64,000 bases of DNA from Martinezella lusitana (GTDB taxonomy: Bacteria > Pseudomonadota > Alphaproteobacteria > Rhizobiales > Rhizobiaceae). The notes under the pieces are model-generated. The model was given only the letters and a program-made list of their open reading frames with translations, had not been told where the DNA came from and made no database searches. The position numbers were made by a program, and so were the translations under genes. Shown piece after piece: positions 57,022 through 64,000 of this stretch (the first letter of the stretch is position 1; each line of letters begins with the position of its first letter). The DNA lies in the NCBI RefSeq assembly GCF_010668395.1, contig NZ_WUEY01000007.1, positions 62,001-126,000 on the forward strand. The letters are read 5' to 3'.

Positions 57022-58188
57022 ATGCCTCTTGCGCTTCTCGTTCTCGCTCTCAGCTCCTTCGCGATCGGCACGACCGAATTCGTCATCATGGGGCTGCTGC
57101 CTGAAGTCGCCTCCGATCTCGGCGCCACCATTCCGCAAGCCGGCTGGCTCGTCACCGGCTATGCCCTGGCCGTTGCGGTCGGCGCACCGATCATGGCTGT
57201 CTCGACCGCCCATTTGCGCCGCCGCTCGGCGCTCATCATGCTGATGGGCTTCTTCATTCTCGGCAATCTTCTTTGCGCCATTGCCCCGAACTACTGGGTG
57301 TTGATGATCGCCCGTATCGTCACCGCACTTTGCCACGGCGCCTTCTTCGGCATCGGCTCGGTCGTCGCGGCGAGCCTAGTGCCGGAAGACCGCAAGGCAC
57401 GCGCCGTCGCCCTGATGTTTACTGGCCTGACGCTCGCAAACGTGCTCGGCGTTCCCCTCGGTACGGCATTCGGCCAGGCCTTCGGTTGGCGGGCGCCGTT
57501 CTGGGTCGTCACGCTTCTCGGCGCCGCCTCGATCGCCGGCCTCGCCGCGGTGCTGCCAAAGAGCGAGGAGGCGCGCCAGAGCAGTCTCGGTCGCGAAATC
57601 GCGGCTCTGCGCGGCCTCAGTCTCTGGCTGGCACTGCTAACGACCGTGTTCTTCTCGGCCGCCATGTTCGCGCTCTTCACCTACATCGCTCCCATGCTGC
57701 GCGACGTGACGGGTGTCTCGCCTGAAGCCGTGACCTGGACGCTGCTGTCGATCGGCGTCGGCCTGACGATCGGCAACCTGATCGGCGGCAAGCTGGCAGA
57801 CTGGCGGCTCGGCACCACGCTTGCCGGCGTCTTCCTGGCGATCGCGGTAACATCGGCGATCTTCAGCGTGACCATTCATTCCTTCATCGGCGCGGAAATC
57901 ACGCTTTTCCTCTGGGCCGTCGCCGCTTTTGCCGCCGTACCCGCGCTGCAGATCAACGTCGTTGCCTTCGGCAAGGACGCACCCAACCTCGTCTCGACCA
58001 TCAACATCGGCGCCTTCAACACCGGCAATGCGCTCGGTGCCTGGATCGGCGGCGTTGTCATCGACGAAGGCTTCTCCCTGGCGCAGGTGCCGCTCGCCGG
58101 CTCGGCCATGGCGATCCTGGGTTTCCTGACCGTTTTGCTGACCTTCTCCACCATGCGCCCAAAGGGCGAGGCTCTCGCCTCGTCCTGA
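57022..58188 (+). CDS. MFS efflux transporter (AraJ/YdhP-like)
   Basis: 388 aa, twelve predicted helices. N-terminal FAIGTTEFVIMGLLPEVASD and motif GAPIMAVSTAHLRRRSALIM mark the AraJ/YdhP/PbuE drug-efflux subgroup; motif C-like LANVLGVPLGTAFGQAFGWR follows. Inner membrane. Co-transcribed with the ArsR gene upstream and the ene-reductase downstream, so it probably exports a toxic or signalling compound. Confidence 0.95.
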   Translation: MPLALLVLALSSFAIGTTEFVIMGLLPEVASDLGATIPQAGWLVTGYALAVAVGAPIMAVSTAHLRRRSALIMLMGFFILGNLLCAIAPNYWVLMIARIVTALCHGAFFGIGSVVAASLVPEDRKARAVALMFTGLTLANVLGVPLGTAFGQAFGWRAPFWVVTLLGAASIAGLAAVLPKSEEARQSSLGREIAALRGLSLWLALLTTVFFSAAMFALFTYIAPMLRDVTGVSPEAVTWTLLSIGVGLTIGNLIGGKLADWRLGTTLAGVFLAIAVTSAIFSVTIHSFIGAEITLFLWAVAAFAAVPALQINVVAFGKDAPNLVSTINIGAFNTGNALGAWIGGVVIDEGFSLAQVPLAGSAMAILGFLTVLLTFSTMRPKGEALASS

Positions 58189-58230
58189 TCCTTCCCTCTT
58201 CCACCGTCTCCCCCATAGAAAGGACGATCC

Positions 58231-59343
58231 ATGACCAAATTGTTCGAACCGACGAAGCTTGGCGATATCTCCCTTGCCAACCGCATCGTCATGGCGCCGC
58301 TGACGCGCAATCGCTCGCCGAATGCCGTGCCGAACGAGCTGAACGTCAAGTACTACGCCCAGCGCGCGACAGCCGGCCTCATCATCACCGAAGCAACCGC
58401 CATCACCCACCAGGGCCAGGGCTATGCCGACGTGCCCGGCCTTTACACCAAGGAAGCGCTCGACGGCTGGAGGAAAGTCACGGACGCCGTCCACGCCAAT
58501 GGCGGCAAGATCGTCGTGCAGATGTGGCATGTCGGCCGCATCTCCCACACAAGCCTGCAGCCGAACGGCGGCAAGCCGGTATCCTCGACGTCCCGTCGCG
58601 CTGAAAATTCGAAGACCTATCTGGTCAATAGTGACGGCACCGGCGGTTTTGCCGACGTCTCCGAGCCCCGCGCACTCGAAACCTCGGAAATCCCGGGCAT
58701 CATCGAAGATTATCGCAAGGCCGCCCGCGCCGCGATCGATGCCGGCTTCGATGGCGTCGAGATCCACGGCGCCAATGGCTATCTGATCGACCAGTTCCTG
58801 CGCGGCAATATCAACGATCGCACCGACCAATATGGCGGCTCGATCGAGAATCGCGCCCGCTTCCTGTTCGAAGTGGTCGATGCCGTCACCAAGGAAATCG
58901 GCGCCGGCCGCACGGCGATCCGCATTTCGCCGGTCACGCCGTCCGGCGACGCCAGCGACCCGGCTCCGCAGCCGCTCTTCACCCATGTCGTCGAAGGCCT
59001 GGCGAAGTACGGTCTCGCCTATGTCCACGTCGTCGAAGGCCAGACCGGCGGCAAGCGCGACTTCCTGCCCTTCGATTATGACGCCCTGCACGCAGCCTAT
59101 AAGGCCGCAGGCGGCAAGGCCGGCTGGATGGTCAACAATGCCTACACCCGCGAGATGGCGATCGAAGCTGTCGAAAGCGGCAAGGCCGATGTCGTTGCCT
59201 TCGGCAAGCCCTTCATCTCCAATCCGGATCTGGTCCGCCGCCTGAAGGAAAACGCGCCGCTTGCTCCGTTCGATCAGGCAACGCTCTATGGCGGCGGCCC
59301 CAAGGGCTATGCCGACTATCCGACGCTTGACGAAGCAGCCTGA
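58231..59343 (+). CDS. nemA: Alkene reductase, old yellow enzyme family
   Basis: 370 aa FMN-dependent (beta/alpha)8 ene-reductase. MAPLTRNRSPNAVPNELNVK, YAQRATAGLIITEATAI, VQMWHVGRISH and substrate-binding HGAN in GVEIHGANGYLIDQFL, then QYGGSIENRARF. Reduces activated C=C bonds of electrophiles and nitro-compounds using NADPH. Last gene of the ArsR-MFS-OYE unit. The symbol follows family usage (nemA); the exact orthologue is not proven. Confidence 0.93.
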   Translation: MTKLFEPTKLGDISLANRIVMAPLTRNRSPNAVPNELNVKYYAQRATAGLIITEATAITHQGQGYADVPGLYTKEALDGWRKVTDAVHANGGKIVVQMWHVGRISHTSLQPNGGKPVSSTSRRAENSKTYLVNSDGTGGFADVSEPRALETSEIPGIIEDYRKAARAAIDAGFDGVEIHGANGYLIDQFLRGNINDRTDQYGGSIENRARFLFEVVDAVTKEIGAGRTAIRISPVTPSGDASDPAPQPLFTHVVEGLAKYGLAYVHVVEGQTGGKRDFLPFDYDALHAAYKAAGGKAGWMVNNAYTREMAIEAVESGKADVVAFGKPFISNPDLVRRLKENAPLAPFDQATLYGGGPKGYADYPTLDEAA

Positions 59344-59451
59344 GCCGGTCTTCCCCATAAGGTCCTGATATCGACAGGCACCCTCGCAACCATGTTGCGA
59401 GGGTGTTGCATAGCGGCGTTAGACACGAAGCGGGCGGCACCGGATGCAGCA

Positions 59452-60429
59452 TCAGGCGGCCTGCAGGCAGCCGATCGACGTCAGGCTTGCGCGGATGGCC
59501 ACATCGATCGGCGTATGCGGCTCTTCGCCGAGCACGGCCAGCAGCTTGTCGTTTCGCATCTGCAGCGGCACGTCCCAGAGATAGCTCATTTCGCGCAGCT
59601 CCCGCATGAACGGAACGAAGGGAGCGGCCAGAGGCACGGTCCACCAGGGAAATGCCTTCACTTTTACCTTGTGCCCCAGCACGCGCTGCACGGCATCGAC
59701 CATCTGCCTGCCGTCGCCATCCCAATGACCGCGCATATGATAGACGGCAAAGGTCGGCAGTTCGTCGCCCTTCTCGATCAGCCTGATCATCGTCTCGGCA
59801 ACATCGGGCAGATAAGCCCATTGATGACCGAGGCCCCGCTTGCCCGGATAGGTCATCGAGCGGATCAGCTTGCCTGGCGTCACCATGGCCTGGGAAAACC
59901 AGCTGTTGGCACGGGCCCCGCCGAAGAAATCGCCGGCACGAACGATGATGACCGGGGTGTCGCCCTGCTCCGCGGCGGCTTTCAAACGCCGCTCCATCTG
60001 TACGCGGATGGCCCCCTTGCGGGTCTTCGGCTTTTGCGCGCTATCCTCGGTGACATTGGGGAATACGTCAGGGCCGAAATTATAGACCGTACCCGGCAGC
60101 ACGATGCGCGCGCCGACCGCCTTGGCCGCAGCGATCGTATTGTCCAGCATCGGCAGCACGACCTGCGCCCAGTTGCGATAGCCGGGCGGGTTGACCGCGT
60201 GCACGATGACATCGGCTCCTTCGGCAGCCTTGAGGACATCTTCCGCCCGCATGGCATCGCCCTGAAGCCAGTCGAATTCCGGCTGGCGGCGAGCGGCTTC
60301 GGCTGCGTTGCGGTTCAGCGCCCGGATGCGCCAGCCGCGAAGGGCGAGCCCCTCGGCAACCGCGCCGCCAATGCCGCCGGTTGCGCCGAGTATCAGGGCG
60401 GTTTTCGTATGGTCTGTCTGGTTGCTCAT
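59452..60429 (-). CDS. NAD-dependent epimerase/dehydratase family protein
   Basis: 325 aa from ATG 60429 (GGAGATGACC upstream). Extended SDR: ILGATGGIGGAVAEGLALRG nucleotide site, DVIVHAVNPPGYRNW, VLPGTVYNFGPDVFP. Similar to NAD(P)-binding sugar epimerase and NmrA-like proteins; substrate unknown. Divergent from a LysR regulator gene whose ATG is 93 bp away, and probably its target. Confidence 0.9.
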   Translation of the reverse strand: MSNQTDHTKTALILGATGGIGGAVAEGLALRGWRIRALNRNAAEAARRQPEFDWLQGDAMRAEDVLKAAEGADVIVHAVNPPGYRNWAQVVLPMLDNTIAAAKAVGARIVLPGTVYNFGPDVFPNVTEDSAQKPKTRKGAIRVQMERRLKAAAEQGDTPVIIVRAGDFFGGARANSWFSQAMVTPGKLIRSMTYPGKRGLGHQWAYLPDVAETMIRLIEKGDELPTFAVYHMRGHWDGDGRQMVDAVQRVLGHKVKVKAFPWWTVPLAAPFVPFMRELREMSYLWDVPLQMRNDKLLAVLGEEPHTPIDVAIRASLTSIGCLQAA

Positions 60430-60521
60430 GGTCATCTCCATCGGTTTCGATGGGCAGACTATGCTCCGCGCCGACAATAAACGAAATTGCGGAAAAATCT
60501 GCAGATGATATACATAAATGT

Positions 60522-61436
60522 ATGACGGCACCGGAGCCAAGCTGGGATTTCTATCGTACCTTCCTTGCCGTGCTGGAGCACGGCTCGCTATCGGCCGCCG
60601 CCCGCGACCTTGGGCTGACGCAGCCGACGGTCGGCCGTCATGTCGACGCCTTGGAACAGTCGGTCGGTGCCGAGCTGTTTACGCGATCGCAACAGGGCCT
60701 GTTGCCGACGGACGCCGCACTCGTCCTGAAACCCTATGCGGAGACACTGGCCAGCACGACCGCCGCCCTGCTGCGCGCGGCGTCCGGCTCGCGAGACAAG
60801 GTCAGCGGCACGGTACGCATCAGTGCCAGCGAGGTCATCGGAACGGAAGTATTGCCGCAGATCCTCGCGACGCTGCAGGCGCAATATCCCGAACTCATCG
60901 TGGAGCTTTCCCCCTCCGACGCGGTGGAAGACCTGCTGCAGCGCGAGGCCGATATCGCCGTGCGCATGGTCGCGCCCGCCCAGGAAGCCCTGTTGGCCCG
61001 GCATATCGGCACCATCTCGCTCGGCCTCTACGCCCATCGCAGCTACATCGAGCGACATGGCAAACCCGAAACGATCGAGGAATTGCGCCGCAGGCACAAG
61101 ATGATCGGCTTCGATCGCCAGACGGCCTATATACGCACGATGCTGAAGCGCTATCCGATGCTCGACGGCGTCTCCTTCAGCTTTCGCTCCGACCACAGCA
61201 CGGCGCTGCATAACGCGTTGCGCGCAGGCATCGGTATCGGCTTCTATCAGACGCCGCTCGCAAGACGCGACGTGAGCCTCGTGCGCCTGCTGCCGGAGAT
61301 CGAATTGTCGATAGAGACCTGGATCGTGATGCACGAAAACCTGAAGACATCGCCGCGCTGCCGCGTGACCTTCGACGCTCTCGTCGCCGGATTGCTGGAC
61401 TATGTAAAGGAAAACGATGCCGGGGGACGGCCATGA
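60522..61436 (+). CDS. LysR-family regulator
   Basis: 304 aa from ATG 60522. HTH at residues about 6-64 (FLAVLEHGSLSAAARDLGLT, QPTVGRHVDALEQ). Effector domain at about 90-295. It shares an intergenic region with the divergent epimerase gene, its likely target. The stop overlaps the GrpB gene start in ATGA. Confidence 0.92.
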   Translation: MTAPEPSWDFYRTFLAVLEHGSLSAAARDLGLTQPTVGRHVDALEQSVGAELFTRSQQGLLPTDAALVLKPYAETLASTTAALLRAASGSRDKVSGTVRISASEVIGTEVLPQILATLQAQYPELIVELSPSDAVEDLLQREADIAVRMVAPAQEALLARHIGTISLGLYAHRSYIERHGKPETIEELRRRHKMIGFDRQTAYIRTMLKRYPMLDGVSFSFRSDHSTALHNALRAGIGIGFYQTPLARRDVSLVRLLPEIELSIETWIVMHENLKTSPRCRVTFDALVAGLLDYVKENDAGGRP

Positions 61437-61954
61437 TTGCGGGAACGGCCGTCGAGCTCGTGCCGTACGACCCGGCTTGGCCAGAGGATTTCGAACGTAT
61501 CCGTGACAAGCTCGAACGATTGCTGACGCCTTGCGTCACGACGATCGAGCATATCGGCAGCACATCGGTTCCCGGCCTTGCCGCAAAGCCGCTCATCGAT
61601 ATCGACATCGTCCTGCGCGGTTCCGCCGACATCCCCCCGGCGACGCGCATTCTCCTGGAGCAAGGCTACGAACCGCGCGGCAATCGCTACGATGACGAGG
61701 TCTGGGCGTTCATGCGACGCGACAGCAGCCCGCCGGAACGCGTCTATCTCTGCCCGCCGAACAACCGGACACATGAGCGACGAATGATATTTCGCGACCA
61801 TCTTCGGGCAAACCCTGCAGATGCCGCGGCCTATGCCACGCTGAAACTGGAACTTGCCGAAATCCACCGGCACGACGGCGACCGCTATACCGCCGAGAAG
61901 CATCACTTCATCGACACCATCGTCGAAAAGGCGATCAGCCTGCGGAAGATCTAG
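61433..61954 (+). CDS. GrpB/UPF0157 nucleotidyltransferase-like protein
   Basis: 173 aa. Full-length UPF0157/GrpB domain: LVPYDPAWPEDFERIRDKLE, IEHIGSTSVPGLAAKPLIDI (the IGSTS and D-x-D nucleotidyltransferase core), and C-terminal EKHHFIDTIVEKA. Of the nucleotidyltransferase superfamily; physiological function unknown. Translationally coupled to the LysR gene by a 4-bp overlap, and convergent with the DUF2188 gene (4-bp overlap). Confidence 0.93.
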   Translation: MIAGTAVELVPYDPAWPEDFERIRDKLERLLTPCVTTIEHIGSTSVPGLAAKPLIDIDIVLRGSADIPPATRILLEQGYEPRGNRYDDEVWAFMRRDSSPPERVYLCPPNNRTHERRMIFRDHLRANPADAAAYATLKLELAEIHRHDGDRYTAEKHHFIDTIVEKAISLRKI

Positions 61955-62232
61955 GCGCCGGGCGCCGTGTCCACGGGCGGGAAATGCGACTGGCCGTCAA
62001 TGACCTCCGTTTCCGGGCGGTCGCCGCCATCGGCATATTCCTCATGCCACTTGCCGCTCTCGTCCTGCCAGCTGATCTCAGCCGAGTCGCCCCCGACCTG
62101 CTGCTCGGCCGCCACGATCCTGGCAGCCTCGACAGCCTCGGAATGCGTCGGAAACGCTTCCGAATAAACGTCATGGAAACGATAAGCCCACCCACCGTCA
62201 TGCGGTACGATTTCGTATACGACCTTGACCAT
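61951..62232 (-). CDS. DUF2188 family protein
   Basis: 93 aa. Residues about 4-50 match DUF2188 (VVYEIVPHDGGWAYRFHDVY, then FPTHSEAVEAARIVAAEQ). The C-terminal part is acidic and variable. Starts at ATG 62232 with GGAGGAAATGA upstream. Soluble, function unknown. Confidence 0.85.
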   Translation of the reverse strand: MVKVVYEIVPHDGGWAYRFHDVYSEAFPTHSEAVEAARIVAAEQQVGGDSAEISWQDESGKWHEEYADGGDRPETEVIDGQSHFPPVDTAPGA

Positions 62233-62464
62233 TCATTTCCTCCTTCTCATCTGCCAAGACCTTCGGATCCGGACGTTACCGACGTGGCCGCGTGCATCTG
62301 AGACGGGTTTCGAGTATGCCGCGACATTTGTGGGTTGGGCAGACACTATTCATTCAGTATTCCATTAAACGGCACAGACTGCAAATCGCACCCTCCTGCT
62401 GCAAGCTTGATGTGCGAAATCATTGATTTAGAGTGCAACCGTGAATCGGCGCAGAGGTGGGGAA

Positions 62465-63562
62465 GTGTTTACAGCAAACTGGTTCAGGCAGGAAAAAGCG
62501 CTCTTCGTGGCGTTGGCAATCGCCGTCATCGCCTATGTTGGCGAGCATTCGGTGCTCGAAATGGGGCAGACGGCATCGATGCTGGCGGCAGCGGCATTGA
62601 TCGCAACGATTGTGCTCGCGTCCATGCGCGTCGCACATCATGCCGAGACGCTCGCCGTCAAGGTCGGCGATCCCTACGGCACGATGATCCTGACGCTCTC
62701 GGCCGTGGCCGTCGAAGTCATCATCCTCGCCATCATGATGAGCGGGGAAAGTTCACCGACGCTGGTGCGCGACACGATCTATGCCGCCGTCATGCTCGAC
62801 ATCAACGGCATTCTCGGGCTTGCTGCCCTTCTGGGTGGCCTGAAGCACGGCGAGCAGCCCTACAATGACGATTCCAGCAAGACCTACGGCGTGATGATCC
62901 TGACGGCCATGGGCATTTCGATGATCGTGCCGGAATTCATTCCCGATGTGAAATGGCACTACTACTCAGCCTTCACCATCGTCGCGATGATCGCGCTCTA
63001 TGCGCTCTTCCTGCGCATGCAGGTGGGCAAGCACAGCTACTTCTTCAGCTACAGCTATCCGCGCACGGAGAAGAAGCTGGCGGTGCCCGAAGAGCACCAC
63101 GATGACGAATCCACCACAACCTCGATCGTCACCATCCTGATCGGCGTCGTCCTGATCGGCGCGCTGGCAGAATTCATGTCGGCCTTCATGGATACGGGCC
63201 TCAAGGGCACGGGCGCGCCACCCGCCATCGCGGCAATCGTCGTCGCCGCCATCTCGGCGGCACCGGAAATTCTGACGGCCCTGCGTGCGGCGCTACGCAA
63301 TCGCATGCAGGCGACGGTCAACATCGCCATGGGCGCCTCGCTGTCGACCGTCATCCTGACGGTGCCGGTCATGGAGGGGATCGCGCTCTACACCGGCCAG
63401 CCCTTCATCATGGCCATGTCGCCGGTGCAGACCGTCATGGTGATGATTACCCTGATCGCCGCCGCCATCAACCTCAACGACGGCGAAACCAATGCCATCG
63501 AAGGCATGACCCACTTCATTCTCTTCGCCACCTTCATCATGCTGACCGCGCTCGGCCTTTGA
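62465..63562 (+). CDS. chaA: Calcium/sodium:proton antiporter, ChaA type
   Basis: 365 aa from GTG 62465 (AGGTGGGG upstream); GTG 62441 is an alternative. Ten to eleven helices in two Na_Ca_ex repeats: KVGDPYGTMILTLSAVAVEV with the conserved Glu, and PPAIAAIVVAAISAAPEILT plus ALRNRMQATVNIAMGASLS in the second. ChaA exports Na+/Ca2+ (and K+ in E. coli) at high pH or high salt. Monocistronic with a terminator. Confidence 0.93.
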   Translation: MFTANWFRQEKALFVALAIAVIAYVGEHSVLEMGQTASMLAAAALIATIVLASMRVAHHAETLAVKVGDPYGTMILTLSAVAVEVIILAIMMSGESSPTLVRDTIYAAVMLDINGILGLAALLGGLKHGEQPYNDDSSKTYGVMILTAMGISMIVPEFIPDVKWHYYSAFTIVAMIALYALFLRMQVGKHSYFFSYSYPRTEKKLAVPEEHHDDESTTTSIVTILIGVVLIGALAEFMSAFMDTGLKGTGAPPAIAAIVVAAISAAPEILTALRAALRNRMQATVNIAMGASLSTVILTVPVMEGIALYTGQPFIMAMSPVQTVMVMITLIAAAINLNDGETNAIEGMTHFILFATFIMLTALGL

Positions 63563-63654
63563 TTCCGATTTCAAGCACTTGCACCGGCAGGCGGAATCAA
63601 ATTGCGAGGTGCTTGAATCGATTGATGAAGCGGAAATCAGCGGCCTGAATACGA

Positions 63655-63682
63655 AAAAGCCCGCCATTTCTGGCGGGCTTTT
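63655..63682. terminator. Bidirectional Rho-independent terminator
   Basis: AAAAGCCCGCC (63655-63665) with GGCGGGCTTTT (63672-63682), loop ATTTCT, flanked by A and T runs. Serves chaA and the convergent aminotransferase gene. Confidence 0.88.
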
Positions 63683-63703
63683 CATTGAAAGATCGTCGGC
63701 CGC

Positions 63704-64000
63704 TTACTTGCAGGCTGCGCAGAAGCGCTGGATGCGGCGGCAAGCTTCTTCGAGAAGCTCTTCCGAGGTCGCGTAGGAGATGCGGAAGTTCGGGCCAAGG
63801 CCGAAAGCCGAGCCGTGCACGACGGCAACGCCTTCCGATTCCAGCAACTCGGACACGAAATCCTCATCCGTCTCGATGACCTTCCCGGTCGGAGCCGTCT
63901 TGCCGATCAGGCCGGCGCAGGACGGATAGACGTAGAAGGCGCCTTCCGGAACCGGGCAGGAAAGACCCTTCGCCTGGTTCAGCATCGACACGACGAGGTC
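63704..64000 (-). CDS. aatA: Class I aminotransferase (AatA-like), C-terminal part only
   Basis: 98 residues of the C-terminal end seen; the frame continues past the right edge (DLVVSMLNQ upstream of the first in-window GTG). The small-domain features PVPEGAFYVYPSCAGLIGK, EGVAVVHGSAFGLGPNFRIS (substrate-binding Arg in FRISYA) and the end EACRRIQRFCAACK fit the aspartate aminotransferases of rhizobia (AatA). PLP enzyme for aspartate/oxaloacetate exchange. Assignment to AatA rather than another Ig aminotransferase is moderate. Confidence 0.88.
   Translation of the reverse strand, partial: DLVVSMLNQAKGLSCPVPEGAFYVYPSCAGLIGKTAPTGKVIETDEDFVSELLESEGVAVVHGSAFGLGPNFRISYATSEELLEEACRRIQRFCAACK

Noticed and set aside
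57637..59358. 573-codon minus-strand frame across the MFS and ene-reductase genes
   Set aside because: Covers two well-identified genes in antisense and has no recognisable motif.

Overview
The window looks like chromosome from a Rhizobiaceae bacterium, most likely genus Rhizobium. It is GC-rich with alphaproteobacterial codon use. It carries gene neighbourhoods I recognise from rhizobia: trxB-lsrB-AbcR sRNAs, greA-lpsB-...-lrp, dnaG/rpoD, carA/carB, a DUF930 protein and a BP26-like SIMPL protein.

Layout. (1) 1-3.2 kb: edge of a prophage or other integrated element. An XRE/S24 (cI/LexA-like) repressor at 1699-2487 separates a leftward operon of small unknown genes that runs off the window from a short rightward pair. 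A 15-bp operator-like word lies on both sides of the repressor. (2) 3.2-12.8 kb: NTF2-like protein, FixJ-type two-component pair, NitT/TauT-type ABC transporter without a binding protein, SARP/TPR regulator and GNAT acetyltransferase. (3) 12.8-23.2 kb: tRNA-Ile2(CAU), SIMPL protein, two tandem secreted paralogues, YjbQ, several regulators and transporters, and a TonB-like DUF930 protein. (4) 23.5-24.1 kb: a compact IS200-type insertion sequence with subterminal hairpins. (5) 24.2-36.4 kb: rpoD, kbl-tdh, an SDR, recQ, dnaG, a small secreted protein, a structured intergenic region, an unknown 302-aa protein and YqeY. (6) 36.7-49.8 kb: carA and carB, separated by EVE, MATE, MFS, LysR/aldo-keto reductase, YpfJ and DUF2306/LytTR genes. 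(7) 50-56.2 kb: greA, lpsB, two further LPS-locus genes, lrp, trxB and lsrB. (8) 56.28-56.60 kb: two nearly identical tandem AbcR (alpha-r15) small RNAs. (9) 56.7-64 kb: ArsR-MFS-old yellow enzyme operon, epimerase/LysR pair, GrpB, DUF2188, a ChaA-type antiporter and the C-terminal end of an aminotransferase gene.

Most of the window is housekeeping or ordinary accessory metabolism. The parts most worth a second look are the twin AbcR RNAs next to lsrB, promoter-proximal terminator hairpins in the carB and greA leaders, a 143-nt cluster of competing inverted repeats at 34.73-34.87 kb, the repressor-centred mobile-element edge, and a sialyltransferase-like (GT42-resembling) gene in the LPS locus. 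I did not find a CRISPR array, toxin-antitoxin pair or recognisable anti-phage island. All homology statements come from motif recognition, not database searches.
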